Positions 34,774 through 43,204 of a DNA stretch of 64,000 nt are shown here, one piece after another. A program made the translations under genes and the position numbers. The number at the start of each line of letters is the position of its first letter. Position 1 is the stretch's first letter. The notes below the pieces were generated by a model. The model was not told the origin of the DNA. It made no database searches and saw only the letters and a program-made list of their open reading frames with translations. The stretch spans positions 1 through 64,000 of the forward strand of contig NZ_CP130060.1 in the NCBI RefSeq assembly GCF_030644385.1. The letters run 5' to 3'. This DNA is from Stomatobaculum sp. F0698. GTDB taxonomy: Bacteria; Bacillota; Clostridia; Lachnospirales; Lachnospiraceae.

Positions 34774-35307
34774 ATGGCTGAAGCAAATTGGTATGTTGTC
34801 CATACCTATTCGGGATACGAGAACAAGGTGAAGGTAGACATCGAGAAGTCTGTGGAGAATCGGAACCTACAGGATCAGATTCTGGAAGTTTCCGTTCCGA
34901 CCCAGCCGGTCACGGAACTCAAGAACAATGTCGAAAAGACGATTGAGCGGAAGATGTTCCCCGGCTACGTCCTGATTCGCATGATCATGAACGATGAGAC
35001 CTGGTATGTTGTCCGCAATACGAGAGGTGTCACGGGCTTCGTGGGACCGGGATCCAAACCGGTACCGCTCTCCGAGGAGGAGATGAGAAAGCTCGGCTTT
35101 GGCGGCGGAGAGCAGCCTGCGGTGCGTGAGGTCGTTTTGGACTTTGCGCTCGGCGACACGGTCACCGTCGTCAGCGGTCCTTGGAAGGACGCGGTCGGCA
35201 AGGTGGCGGCAATCAACGAGAAGAAGAGAACCGTGACCCTGCCCATCGATATGTTCGGCAGAGAGACGCCGGTGGAGTTCGAGTTCACCCAAGTAAAGAA
35301 GTTGTAA
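34774..35307 (+). CDS. nusG: Transcription termination/antitermination protein NusG
   Basis: A 177-residue NusG: NGN domain beginning WYVVHTYSGYENKV and containing PGYVLIRMIMNDETWYVVRN, then a KOW domain with the GPWKDAVGKVAAIN motif. It binds RNA polymerase and affects pausing and elongation. The ATG at 34774 is preferred to the GTG at 34762 because GGGAG (34765-34769) is the ribosome binding site. It precedes rplK. Confidence 0.96.
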   Translation: MAEANWYVVHTYSGYENKVKVDIEKSVENRNLQDQILEVSVPTQPVTELKNNVEKTIERKMFPGYVLIRMIMNDETWYVVRNTRGVTGFVGPGSKPVPLSEEEMRKLGFGGGEQPAVREVVLDFALGDTVTVVSGPWKDAVGKVAAINEKKRTVTLPIDMFGRETPVEFEFTQVKKL

Positions 35308-35372
35308 TTTCCCCGAAGGGAAGTTGCGTGGAAGGGGCATGAGCCCCGTCATGACCACAAGGAGGTGCCATT
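35308..35372 (+). promoter_or_regulatory. Leader of rplK-rplA with two hairpins (possible L1 autoregulation site)
   Basis: The 65-base spacer holds TTCCC/GGGAA and GGGGC-ATGA-GCCCC hairpins before the Shine-Dalgarno AAGGAGG. In many bacteria L1 binds such a leader and represses its own operon; this is inferred from position, not from a clear L1 consensus. Confidence 0.4.
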
Positions 35373-35798
35373 ATGGCGAAAAAAGTTACAGGCTACATTA
35401 AGTTGCAGATTCCGGCAGGCAAGGCGACCCCGGCTCCACCCGTAGGTCCGGCTCTTGGCCAGCACGGCGTGAACATTGTCGAGTTCACGAAGCAGTTCAA
35501 TGCAAGAACCGCAGACAAGGGTGATCTCATCATCCCCGTTGTCATCACTGTCTACGCAGACAGAAGCTTCAGCTTCATCACCAAGACCCCGCCGGCAGCA
35601 GTGCTGCTCAAGAAGGCTTGCAAGCTGCAGAAGGCTTCCGGTGTTCCGAACAAGGAAAAGGTCGCAACCATCTCCAAGGAAGAGGTCAGAAAGATCGCTG
35701 AGATGAAGATGCCCGACCTCAACGCGGCGAGCGTTGAGAGTGCGATGAGCATGATTGCCGGCACAGCCCGTTCCATGGGCATTGTTGTCGAGGACTAA
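35373..35798 (+). CDS. rplK: 50S ribosomal protein L11
   Basis: The 141-residue L11 binds the GTPase-associated centre of 23S rRNA and is needed for stringent response signalling. The N-terminal domain has [20 protein letters not shown] and the C-terminal rRNA-binding domain [20 protein letters not shown]. Confidence 0.97.
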   Translation: MAKKVTGYIKLQIPAGKATPAPPVGPALGQHGVNIVEFTKQFNARTADKGDLIIPVVITVYADRSFSFITKTPPAAVLLKKACKLQKASGVPNKEKVATISKEEVRKIAEMKMPDLNAASVESAMSMIAGTARSMGIVVED

Positions 35799-35816
35799 TG
35801 GGAGGGAGATGAGACC

Positions 35817-36512
35817 ATGAAGCACGGAAAGAGATATACAGAGGCAGCGAAGCTGATTGACCGCAGCCAGTACTATGATGTTGCAGATGCAGTTGGCGTG
35901 ATCAAGAAGACCGCTAACGCAAAGTTCGACGAGACCGTTGAGTTGCACGTGCGCACGGGCGCAGATGGCCGTCACGCAGATCAGCAGATCCGCGGCGCGG
36001 TTGTTCTCCCGCACGGCACCGGTAAGACGGTCCGCATCCTCGTGTTCGCAAAGGGACCGAAGGAGGATGAGGCTAAGGCGGCAGGCGCTGATTTTGTCGG
36101 CGGCCAGGAGCTGATCCCGAAGATCCAGAACGAGGGCTGGCTTGATTTCGACGTTGTCGTTGCAACCCCGGACATGATGGGCGTTGTCGGTCGTTTGGGT
36201 AAGGTGCTCGGACCGAAGGGTCTCATGCCGAACCCGAAGTCCGGTACGGTCACGATGGATCTCACCAAGGCAATCGCCGATATCAAGGCAGGTAAGGTTG
36301 AGTACCGTCTGGATAAGACCAACATCATCCACTGCCCGATCGGCAAGGCTTCCTTCACCGAGGAGCAGCTGAGAGAGAACCTTCAGGCGCTGCTTGATGC
36401 GCTGAACAAGGCGAAGCCGTCGTCCCTGAAGGGCGCTTACATGAAGAGCGCTGTGCTCACGAGCACCATGGGTCCCGGCGTGAAGCTCAACACCGCAAAG
36501 ATCACAAACTAA
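35817..36512 (+). CDS. rplA: 50S ribosomal protein L1
   Basis: The 231-residue L1 forms the mobile L1 stalk and is the usual repressor of the L11 operon. The signature lies in [28 protein letters not shown] (first part [18 protein letters not shown]). It follows rplK by 18 bases. Confidence 0.97.
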   Translation: MKHGKRYTEAAKLIDRSQYYDVADAVGVIKKTANAKFDETVELHVRTGADGRHADQQIRGAVVLPHGTGKTVRILVFAKGPKEDEAKAAGADFVGGQELIPKIQNEGWLDFDVVVATPDMMGVVGRLGKVLGPKGLMPNPKSGTVTMDLTKAIADIKAGKVEYRLDKTNIIHCPIGKASFTEEQLRENLQALLDALNKAKPSSLKGAYMKSAVLTSTMGPGVKLNTAKITN

Positions 36513-36516
36513 GAAC

Positions 36517-36545
36517 TTGACAAAAAGCTGATTTTGTGTTAGCTT
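36517..36545 (+). promoter_or_regulatory. Promoter of rplJ-rplL
   Basis: TTGACA (36517-36522), 17 bases and an extended -10 (TG at 36537, then TAGCTT at 36540-36545), directly after rplA. Confidence 0.7.
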
Positions 36546-36706
36546 TTAACAGTTAGAATAATCTTGCCGAAGACAGCGGACGCCAATGGCGTAAGGAACT
36601 CTTGTCCGCCGAGGAGGATGCTCACATTTGTGAATGTATCGAACTCGTCTGTCCTGCGGCAGGCGAGTTCTTTTGTTTTGCAAGTACGGAAGAAGGAGGA
36701 AACGAG
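36546..36706 (+). promoter_or_regulatory. Ribosomal protein L10 leader
   Basis: The 160-base leader of rplJ has the features of the Firmicutes L10(L12)4 autoregulatory RNA: a folded upstream part (GGACG...CGTCC-like arms around 36578-36610), and a hairpin GAACTCG...CGAGTTC (36641-36670, inner CCTG/CAGG) followed by TTTTGTTTTG, which acts as an attenuator. The Shine-Dalgarno AAGGAGGAAAC follows. Identification is by position and architecture. Confidence 0.75.
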
Positions 36707-37213
36707 ATGAGAGATTCTAAGATCGACCAGAAGCAGCCGGTCGTGAAGGAAATCGCTGCGCTCTTAGACGGCGCAAGCTCCGCAGTTGTCGTTGACTACC
36801 GCGGCCTCACGGTCGAGCAGGACACCCAGCTCAGAAAGCAGCTGAGAGAAGCCGGCGTTGTCTACAAGGTCTACAAGAATACCATGGTCCGCATCGCAGC
36901 AAAGGGCACGGAATTCGAGAAGTTCGACGCTTATCTGGAGGGACCGACGGCGCTTGCAGTCAGCAAGGACGACGCTACGGCGCCCGCAAGACTGCTTGCG
37001 AAGTTCGCGAAGACCGCACCGAAGCTTGAGATCAAGGGCGGTATCGTCGAGGGCGCTGCTTACGACGCACAGGGAATGGCTGCAATCGCAGCGGTTCCGT
37101 CGAGAGAGGAGCTGCTCGGCAGACTCTTCGGCAGCATGCAGAGCCCGATCACGAACTTTGCACGCGTCATCAAGCAGATTGCAGAGAAGGACGCGGCACC
37201 GGCGGCAGAGTAA
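36707..37213 (+). CDS. rplJ: 50S ribosomal protein L10
   Basis: A 168-residue L10, which anchors L7/L12 dimers to the ribosomal stalk. Signature AVVVDYRGLTVEQDTQLRKQ and YKVYKNTMVRIA. The ATG at 36707 follows the strong AAGGAGGAAACGAG; the frame is open upstream into the leader, but that part is not coding. Spacing to rplL is 58 bases. Confidence 0.96.
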   Translation: MRDSKIDQKQPVVKEIAALLDGASSAVVVDYRGLTVEQDTQLRKQLREAGVVYKVYKNTMVRIAAKGTEFEKFDAYLEGPTALAVSKDDATAPARLLAKFAKTAPKLEIKGGIVEGAAYDAQGMAAIAAVPSREELLGRLFGSMQSPITNFARVIKQIAEKDAAPAAE

Positions 37214-37271
37214 GTCGCAGTTTCAAACGATATTATCAAATTTTAATTCCACGATATAGGAGGATACAGAG

Positions 37272-37649
37272 ATGGCAAAGTTAAGCACGCAGGAATTCAT
37301 TGACGCGTTGAAGGAGCTCTCCGTTCTCGAACTGAACGAGCTTGTTAAGGCTTGCGAGGAGGAGTTTGGTGTTTCCGCAGCAGCGGGTGTTGTTGTCGCA
37401 GGTCCGGCAGCGGGCGGCGCAGCAGCTGAGGAGGAGAAGACCGAGTTTGATGTCGAGCTCACCGAGGTCGGCGCAAACAAGGTTAAGGTCATCAAGGTTG
37501 TCCGTGAGGCAACTTCCCTTGGCCTCAAGGAGGCAAAGGAGCTTGTTGACGGCGCACCGAAGATGGTGAAGACCGGCATCTCCAAGGAAGAGGCTGAGGC
37601 TCTGAAGAAGGAGCTCGAGGAAGTCGGCGCTAAGGTTACCCTGAAGTAA
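37272..37649 (+). CDS. rplL: 50S ribosomal protein L7/L12
   Basis: A 125-residue stalk protein: helical dimerisation domain, Ala/Gly-rich hinge ([14 protein letters not shown]), and the factor-binding C-terminal domain [21 protein letters not shown] terminator follows; rpoB and rpoC, normally next, are absent here. Confidence 0.97.
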   Translation: MAKLSTQEFIDALKELSVLELNELVKACEEEFGVSAAAGVVVAGPAAGGAAAEEEKTEFDVELTEVGANKVKVIKVVREATSLGLKEAKELVDGAPKMVKTGISKEEAEALKKELEEVGAKVTLK

Positions 37650-37663
37650 GACTTGCTTTTTGG

Positions 37664-37695
37664 AAGAGCGGGGCAGAAATGCTCCGCTCTTTTTT
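37664..37695 (+). terminator. Intrinsic terminator after rplL
   Basis: AAGAGCGGGGC pairs with GCTCCGCTCTT (one G-T pair) and is followed by TTTTT. Confidence 0.9.
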
Positions 37696-37709
37696 ATGGG
37701 TTATAGGAC

Positions 37710-37827
37710 AAAAAGAGTTGGTGAAAACCCCGCAACGCTGGTAGAATCAAGCGTTGCGGGGTTTTATCTTCTTTGAAACAAGATGAAGGATGGAGAAAAA
37801 GAGTTGGTAAAAAGAGTCGGTAAAAAG
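37710..37827. repeat. Three direct repeats of an 18-base A-rich motif
   Basis: AAAAAGAGTTGGTGAAAA at 37710-37727, AAAAAGAGTTGGTAAAAA at 37796-37813 and AAAAAGAGTCGGTAAAAAG at 37809-37827; the last two overlap by five A with a 13-base period. They flank the second terminator. Function unknown. Confidence 0.6.
37724..37765. terminator. Second, bidirectional terminator with a perfect 16-base-pair stem
   Basis: AAAACCCCGCAACGCT pairs perfectly with AGCGTTGCGGGGTTTT across a 10-base loop, with A/T tracts on both sides. With the one at 37664 it makes a tandem block after rplL. Confidence 0.88.
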
Positions 37828-37847
37828 CGCTTCAGACCTTTGATAAA

Positions 37848-37965
37848 CAAGGCTGTTTTTGAGGGCTTGGCCGAAGGTCAGCCTGTAAAATCCGGAGGAA
37901 GCCTTGCGCCCGCAGATACGCTGCCCCGCACATAGGTGCTATCGCAAAATTAGGCACAGCTTGCA
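37848..37965 (+). other. Probable folded leader of pgm
   Basis: No gene is seen in the roughly 300 bases before pgm. CAAGGCT (37848-37854) pairs with AGCCTTG (37900-37906) around an inner GGCT...GGCC/GGTC...GCC stem, and a GTGC...GCAC hairpin follows near 37937-37960. The pattern suggests a structured 5' leader; no riboswitch family could be assigned. A convincing promoter was not found. Confidence 0.35.
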
Positions 37966-38062
37966 GAAGTGCGTAGAATCGAGTATTCTTAAGACAGAGT
38001 TCGCCGTTTAGACGGCGGCTCAAAACGGACTTCGCAAGAGGTGAGAAAGGCAGGTTATCCGG

Positions 38063-39745
38063 ATGTTTCAGGACGAATACAGTCGTTGGTGCCAGGCAGA
38101 ATTAGTTGATTTTGACTTGAAGAGAGAGCTCACGGAAATTGCGGGAGATGAGGATGCGATTCGCGAGCGCTTTGCCGCGAGCCTCAGCTTTGGTACGGCA
38201 GGACTTCGCGGAACGCTCGGTGTCGGGACAAACCGCATGAATATCTGGGTGGTGCGCCAGGCGACCCAGGGCATCGCAGACTGGGTTAAGACGAAGGGCG
38301 GCAGTCAGACGGTTGCCATCAGCTATGACAGCCGCTTAAAGGGTTGGAATTTTGCGCGCGATGCGGCTTCCGTGCTCGCGGCAAACGGAATTCAGGTTCG
38401 TCTCTACGACGAGCTCATGCCGGTTCCGGCGCTCTCCTTTGCGACGCGCTATTATAACTGCAACGCAGGCATTATGATCACGGCTTCGCACAATCCGGCG
38501 AAGTACAACGGTTACAAGGCCTACGGCGCGGACGGCTGCCAGGTCACGGATGAAGACGCGGCCATTGTCTATGCGGCAATTCAGAAGACCGATGTGCTCG
38601 GCGGCGCAAAGTTCATGAGCTTTGCGGAGGGCGTTGAGAAGGGGCTGATTCGCTTTGTCGAGGATGCCTGCAAGGAGGCCTTCTATGCGGCGGTCGAGTC
38701 CCGTCAGGTTCGCCCGGGTATCTGCAAGACGGCAGGCTTAAAGCTTGTCTATTCGCCGCTGAACGGAACCGGTCTCGTGCCGGTGACGCGCGTCTTAAAG
38801 GACATCGGCATCGAGGATGTGACCATCGTCAAGGAACAGGAGTATCCGAACGGCTACTTCACAACCTGCCCCTATCCGAACCCCGAGATTTTTGAGGCTC
38901 TCGAGAAGGGACTTGCGCTCGCAAAGGAAACCGGAGCGGATTTGATGCTCGCGACGGATCCGGATGCGGACCGCGTCGGCATTGCGATGCGGACCCCGAG
39001 CGGTGAGTACGAACTCGTGAGCGGCAATGAGATGGGCGTCCTCTTGCTCGACTACATTGCGGCGGGCAGAATCGAAGCCGGCACCATGCCGGAGCGCCCG
39101 GTTGCGGTCAAGTCCGTTGTATCGACCCAGCTCGCAGACAGAATTGCAGAGCACTACGGCGTGGAACTCCGCAGTGTGCTCACGGGCTTTAAGTGGATCG
39201 GAGACCAGATTCACAGACTGGAGACAGAGAATGAGGCAGAGCGCTTCATCTTCGGCTTTGAGGAGAGCTACGGCTACCTCGCGGGAAGCTATGTTCGCGA
39301 CAAGGACGCTGTCGTCGCAAGCATGCTAATCTGCGAAATGGCGGCGTATTACCGCAGCATCGGCTCCTCCATCAAGGCGCGCCTTGAGGAAATCTATGCG
39401 AGCTACGGCCACTATCTGAACGCCGTGGACAGCTTTGAGTTCCCGGGTCTCTCCGGTATGGAGAAGATGGGCGGTATCATGGAGGCACTCCGTAAGAATC
39501 CGCCGAAAGAGCTCGCGGGCTATGCGGTTACGACCGTCACGGACTTTGAGAACAGTGAGTCCACAGGTCTGCCGCGCGCCAACATCTTGGTCTTTGCGCT
39601 GGAGAACGGCGAGAGCGTGATCGTTCGTCCGTCCGGCACGGAGCCGAAAATTAAGACCTATTTCACGACCAAGGGTCAGGGCATGGAAGAGGCCAAGCAG
39701 GAAAAGGAGAAACTGGCGGCAGCGATGAAGCCGCTGCTTGCCTGA
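38063..39745 (+). CDS. pgm: Phospho-sugar mutase (phosphoglucomutase/phosphomannomutase family)
   Basis: Interconverts hexose 1- and 6-phosphates, feeding glycogen, wall and capsule precursors. At 560 residues it is the long Firmicutes alpha-phosphoglucomutase type. The N-terminal SFGTAGLRGTLGVGTNRMN, phosphoserine loop IMITASHNPAKYNGYK, metal loop ATDPDADRVGIAM, sugar loop FGFEESYGYLAGSYVRDKDA and phosphate loop RPSGTEPKIKTY are all present. It starts behind GTGAGAAAGGCAG, a mediocre ribosome site. It is the first gene of a unit continuing into the redox genes. Confidence 0.93.
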   Translation: MFQDEYSRWCQAELVDFDLKRELTEIAGDEDAIRERFAASLSFGTAGLRGTLGVGTNRMNIWVVRQATQGIADWVKTKGGSQTVAISYDSRLKGWNFARDAASVLAANGIQVRLYDELMPVPALSFATRYYNCNAGIMITASHNPAKYNGYKAYGADGCQVTDEDAAIVYAAIQKTDVLGGAKFMSFAEGVEKGLIRFVEDACKEAFYAAVESRQVRPGICKTAGLKLVYSPLNGTGLVPVTRVLKDIGIEDVTIVKEQEYPNGYFTTCPYPNPEIFEALEKGLALAKETGADLMLATDPDADRVGIAMRTPSGEYELVSGNEMGVLLLDYIAAGRIEAGTMPERPVAVKSVVSTQLADRIAEHYGVELRSVLTGFKWIGDQIHRLETENEAERFIFGFEESYGYLAGSYVRDKDAVVASMLICEMAAYYRSIGSSIKARLEEIYASYGHYLNAVDSFEFPGLSGMEKMGGIMEALRKNPPKELAGYAVTTVTDFENSESTGLPRANILVFALENGESVIVRPSGTEPKIKTYFTTKGQGMEEAKQEKEKLAAAMKPLLA

Positions 39746-39758
39746 GAGGAAGGAAGCT

Positions 39759-40040
39759 ATGGCAAAAGAAATTTTGTTGTTTTCCCGCGATGACTGCGGG
39801 TACTGCGCGAAGGCGCATAAGGCAATTGCGGAGCTGAAGGCGGAGAATCCGGCCTACGGCACGCTCTCCCTCCGTGAGGTCGAGGAGACCCGGGAGCCGG
39901 AGTTCATTGAGAAATTTGATTACTATGCGGTGCCGACCCTTTATCTGGACGGCGTGAAGAAGTTCGAAGCGCACATCGGCATGGGCTACGATGAAATCAA
40001 AGACGCCGTGAAGCGCGTCTTCGACGAAGCGCTCGGCTGA
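39759..40040 (+). CDS. Glutaredoxin/thioredoxin-fold protein
   Basis: A 93-residue cytoplasmic thiol protein with a CxxC active site (DDCGYC) after the first strand and the cis-Pro in YYAVPTLYLDGV. The ATG at 39759 follows GAGGAAGGAAG. It overlaps ccdA by one base (TGATG), and with ccdA and the exported TlpA-like protein could pass electrons from the cytoplasm across the membrane. Confidence 0.82.
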   Translation: MAKEILLFSRDDCGYCAKAHKAIAELKAENPAYGTLSLREVEETREPEFIEKFDYYAVPTLYLDGVKKFEAHIGMGYDEIKDAVKRVFDEALG

Positions 40041-40705
40041 TGCAATATTTGATCTCGTTCCTCGAGGGCATGATTACCTTCATCTCCCCCTGCCTCCTGC
40101 CGCTCTTGCCGGTCTATGTGAGCTATTTTGCGGGCGGCGGGGAGAGAAGCCTCGGAAAGACCATGCGGAATGCGGTGGGCTTTGTGCTCGGCTTCAGCCT
40201 GGTCTTTATGGCGATGGGGGCGCTCGCGGGAACGGTGGGCGGCTTTCTGGGCCAACATCGGACGGCGGTGAATCTGATCTCCGGCGTCATTGTCATTATC
40301 TTCGGACTGAACTTTCTCGGCGTATTTCGCTTTCAGCTGTTTCGCGGCGGCGCGCGTAGCCTCGGGACCAAGGAGCTCGGCTTCTTTTCCTCGATGCTCT
40401 TCGGCGCGATTTTCTCGATCGGCTGGACGCCTTGCGTCGGTGTGTTCCTCGGTTCCGCGCTTGCGCTTGCTTCGCAGAGCGGGCACGCCGGGGAGGGAAT
40501 ACGAATGCTGCTCGCCTATTCACTGGGCCTCGGTGTTCCGTTCCTGATCAGCGCTGCGCTGATCGATCGTCTGAAGGAGAGTTTTGCCGTGATTAAGTCG
40601 CACTACGGCATCATCAACCGCGTGAGCGGCATCTTCCTGGTTTTGGTCGGCATCCTGATGGCGACAGGCACCATGGGGCGCCTGCTCTCCCTCCTCACAG
40701 TCTGA
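40040..40705 (+). CDS. ccdA: CcdA-type thiol transmembrane transporter
   Basis: A 221-residue six-span protein of the CcdA/DsbD membrane domain family. Two membrane Cys residues in the expected helices are seen in FISPCLLPLLPVY and IGWTPCVGVFLG; they relay electrons from cytoplasmic thioredoxin to exported thiol proteins. The exported TlpA/ResA-like partner is next. No cytochrome c genes are in view, so the target may be other secreted thiol proteins. Confidence 0.9.
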   Translation: MQYLISFLEGMITFISPCLLPLLPVYVSYFAGGGERSLGKTMRNAVGFVLGFSLVFMAMGALAGTVGGFLGQHRTAVNLISGVIVIIFGLNFLGVFRFQLFRGGARSLGTKELGFFSSMLFGAIFSIGWTPCVGVFLGSALALASQSGHAGEGIRMLLAYSLGLGVPFLISAALIDRLKESFAVIKSHYGIINRVSGIFLVLVGILMATGTMGRLLSLLTV

Positions 40706-40739
40706 GGAGAGAATGCGGACCGGAAAGGGAAATGAACAA

Positions 40740-41405
40740 ATGAAAAAGATTACAACATGGATTTTAGCGCTGCTGCTCCTTGTCGCACTGGTCGGCGGCG
40801 GAACGCTGTACCGCAAGTTTGCGGCAGGGCAGAGCGGCTCGCAGCTGCAGGCCGAGTCCAAGAAGGCGGAGAGCAGCACAGAGAGCAGTGCGGAGAGCCG
40901 CGCTGCGGAGGGACAGGACAGCATAACGGCAAAAGCCGGAACGGAACAGACGACCGCCGCGGCGGAGGAGAGCAGCGAGGCTTTAAGCGAAGCGCCGGAT
41001 TTCACGGTGCAGGATGCGGACGGCACGGCGCACAAGCTCTCGGAATACAAGGGTAAGCCCGTTGTCCTGAACTTCTGGGCGAGCTGGTGCGGCCCCTGCC
41101 GCATGGAAATGCCCGAGTTTGACGAGGTTTACAAGGCACGCGGTGAGGAGGTTCACTTCCTCATGGTCAACATGACCGACGGAAATCGCGAGACCGTGAA
41201 GACGGCTTCCGAGTTTGTCTCGAAGCAGGGCTACAGCCTGCCCATCCTCTACGATACGGCACAGGATGCGGCGCAGACGTACGGCGTCTTCTCGATTCCC
41301 TGCACCTACTTTATCGATGCGGACGGCATGCTGACCGCACAGGCGCGCGGTGCCATCAACAAGGAGACACTGGAGCGCGGCATTGATATGATTGTAAAGC
41401 AGTAA
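40740..41405 (+). CDS. Membrane-anchored thiol-disulfide oxidoreductase (TlpA/ResA-like)
   Basis: A 221-residue exported protein. An uncleaved or cleaved N-terminal membrane segment (WILALLLLVALVGGGTLY) and a Ser/Glu/Ala-rich linker of about 60 residues lead to a thioredoxin domain with the active site WASWCGPCRMEM and cis-Pro in FSIPCTYFIDADG. The ATG at 40740 is preferred (AAAGGGA, then MKK), but an in-frame ATG at 40713 after GAGGAGA is possible. Reduced through CcdA. Confidence 0.88.
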   Translation: MKKITTWILALLLLVALVGGGTLYRKFAAGQSGSQLQAESKKAESSTESSAESRAAEGQDSITAKAGTEQTTAAAEESSEALSEAPDFTVQDADGTAHKLSEYKGKPVVLNFWASWCGPCRMEMPEFDEVYKARGEEVHFLMVNMTDGNRETVKTASEFVSKQGYSLPILYDTAQDAAQTYGVFSIPCTYFIDADGMLTAQARGAINKETLERGIDMIVKQ

Positions 41406-41420
41406 AGCGAAGTTGACAGA

Positions 41421-41469
41421 AAAAGGACCCCGAAGGCACCGGCTGTTCCGGTGAATTCGGGGTCCTTTT
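41421..41469. terminator. Bidirectional terminator between convergent genes
   Basis: AAAAGGACCCCGAA pairs with TTCGGGGTCCTTTT, with an inner CACCGG/CCGGTG stem. It serves the thiol-redox operon and the HD gene on the - strand. Confidence 0.92.
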
Positions 41470-41479
41470 GCGTTCCGCT

Positions 41480-42118
41480 TCAGAGTTCGCGCTCCAAGAG
41501 AGCACGGATGGAGTTCATGGTGGAGTGCATCTGGTAGTTCAGAAGAAAAAGGGCGTTGGCATCGTGCGGGTAGTTCTCCTCGGCGTAGGTGAGGAGCGGC
41601 ATTACGGCGCGTTCGGTCTCCTCGATGTAGTCGAGGAGCTTGTCCCTTGAGAAGCCGTAGACCATGTAAGAGAGATTGTTGCAGCGATCCAAGAGCTTGG
41701 TTAAAACAGCAATGCGATTGCCGGGAATGCGCGCAAAGTAGCGGTCCCGCGCGATTTCATGTGCCACACCGGGTTCCGGGAAGAAACTGAGACGGCGCAC
41801 AGCCTCCTGTACGGTCGCATTGACCGGGAGTTCCTCCGGCAGGATGTGGCAGTCCTCACAGGTGTCATGAAGCAGTGCCGTTGCAATGAGCTCATCCTCC
41901 GCGAGTCCGAGCGCCAGGGCATGACATGCCATGGTCAGAGGGTGGATGATGTAGGGGAGCTTAGCGGGGCCCTTGCGCCGCTGTCCCGCGTGACAGCGCT
42001 CGGCAAAGAGCAGAGCCTTGGGGGTTTCCGCAAAGTCATAGCGCGCGGCGGCTTCGAGGACCTTGGTCCTGAGCTCCGCGACTTGTATGAAGTGTTCATA
42101 GGACATGGCGGTTTTCAT
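41480..42118 (-). CDS. RelA/SpoT-type HD domain hydrolase (possible alarmone hydrolase)
   Basis: A 212-residue stand-alone HD protein. The metal ligands are laid out as in the ppGpp hydrolase domain: first His in ERCHAGQRRKG, then YIIHPLTMA, then ATALLHDTCED, and Asp in LTKLLDRCNNL. No synthetase, TGS or ACT domain is present, so it may be a small alarmone hydrolase (MESH1-like). The ATG at 42118 follows AGAAGGAG; upstream frame to 42211 lacks such a site. It converges on the TlpA gene. Activity on (p)ppGpp is likely from the family but unproven. Confidence 0.8.
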   Translation of the reverse strand: MKTAMSYEHFIQVAELRTKVLEAAARYDFAETPKALLFAERCHAGQRRKGPAKLPYIIHPLTMACHALALGLAEDELIATALLHDTCEDCHILPEELPVNATVQEAVRRLSFFPEPGVAHEIARDRYFARIPGNRIAVLTKLLDRCNNLSYMVYGFSRDKLLDYIEETERAVMPLLTYAEENYPHDANALFLLNYQMHSTMNSIRALLEREL

Positions 42119-42254
42119 GACAACTCCTTCTATGGACGGTTCATCATACGCAGCAATTCTATTGTCGGCTCTTTTGCGGACGAAATCAAGCAGACCTTGC
42201 ATTTTCGGCAAAACGCCCAGAAAGCGGCGCCTTATCAGAGGGGGTTTTGCTATT

Positions 42255-42283
42255 TTGCAAAGCGCCGAAAATCTGTGTATAAT
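42255..42283 (+). promoter_or_regulatory. Promoter of the nitroreductase gene
   Basis: TTGCAA (42255-42260), 17 bases, TATAAT (42278-42283), 33 bases before the start. Confidence 0.8.
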
Positions 42284-42315
42284 GGGGGAAAGTGAAAGCC
42301 AACGGAGGTGTTACC

Positions 42316-43179
42316 ATGGACTATGAGAAATTGATTGAACAGAGACAGTCGTTGCGCTCGTTTGAGCGGAAGGAAGTTCCGGCGGCGGCCCTTGCGGACT
42401 TACAGACTTATTTTGCGAAGACGGAGCGCATTTTGCCCGAACTCGGACTGGAACTGCACTGCGCTGCGGGGAGCGGAACAGGGCTTGAGGGCATCGCGGG
42501 CTACGGCGGCAATGCTTTTTCCGCGCCGCTCTACTTGCTTCTGCTCTCGGAAGAGAAGGAGGGCTGGCTTGAAAACGCCGGCTTTGTGGGCGAGCAGTTA
42601 TTCTTAAAGCTGATCGAGCTCGGACTCTCGGCGTGCTGGCTCACCCTGACCGACGGGGCGGCAACCAAGCGGGCGCTCGGCATTGAGGGCGATAAAAAGG
42701 CGGCTGCGCTCTTTGCGGTCGGCTACGGGAAGGCAGAGCGGGCAGAGACCCGTCTCGACATCGACACGCCCGCCAATGTCAAGGTAGACACACGCGCGGG
42801 TCACATTGCCCCGAAGATTTCCGAGCAGGCCCTTTTCTATGAGGAGCGCTTCGGACAGGAATCGGAGTTCATCGAGGATCAATTCGATCCCTTCCTCGAC
42901 AAGGCACTCTATGCGGCGAGCCTTGCGCCGAGTTTCTTAAACCGTCAGAACTACCGCTATTTGCAGAGCGGGCGCACCCTCTACCTTCTCGACGCGGCGG
43001 ATGCGAAGACCTGCGAAGAGGACAGATGTCTGAGCCTCGGCGCGACCATGGCAAATTTCTGGCTGGTCTATTCGAAGTACAATGCGAACGCTTACCGCTG
43101 GGAACTCGGCGGTACGGCAGAGCCCGAGATGCAGCTGCCGGCGGATTACAGCATTGCGGCACAGCTTCGTCTTTTCTAA
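42316..43179 (+). CDS. Nitroreductase family protein (TM1586-like)
   Basis: A 287-residue FMN flavoprotein of the nitroreductase superfamily, with two related halves as in the TM1586-type group. The N-terminal flavin contact is EQRQSLRSFERKEVP; LGLSACWLTL and AALFAVGYGKAE are family-typical, and the second half has LYAASLAPSFLNRQNYRYL. The start follows CGGAGGTG. Substrate is unknown; the neighbouring genes concern export and redox stress. Confidence 0.82.
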   Translation: MDYEKLIEQRQSLRSFERKEVPAAALADLQTYFAKTERILPELGLELHCAAGSGTGLEGIAGYGGNAFSAPLYLLLLSEEKEGWLENAGFVGEQLFLKLIELGLSACWLTLTDGAATKRALGIEGDKKAAALFAVGYGKAERAETRLDIDTPANVKVDTRAGHIAPKISEQALFYEERFGQESEFIEDQFDPFLDKALYAASLAPSFLNRQNYRYLQSGRTLYLLDAADAKTCEEDRCLSLGATMANFWLVYSKYNANAYRWELGGTAEPEMQLPADYSIAAQLRLF

Positions 43180-43204
43180 ATCCAACTAAGGCTGGGAACA
43201 TTCT

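Noticed and set aside
36602..36706. N-terminal extension of rplJ from a TTG upstream
   Set aside because: It runs through the L10 leader and its attenuator hairpin; a strong Shine-Dalgarno precedes the ATG at 36707.
37862..37910. Resemblance of CCGGAGGAAGCC to the conserved loop of SRP RNA
   Set aside because: The bases around it do not form the domain IV helix with a GGAA tetraloop, so the match is a short coincidence.
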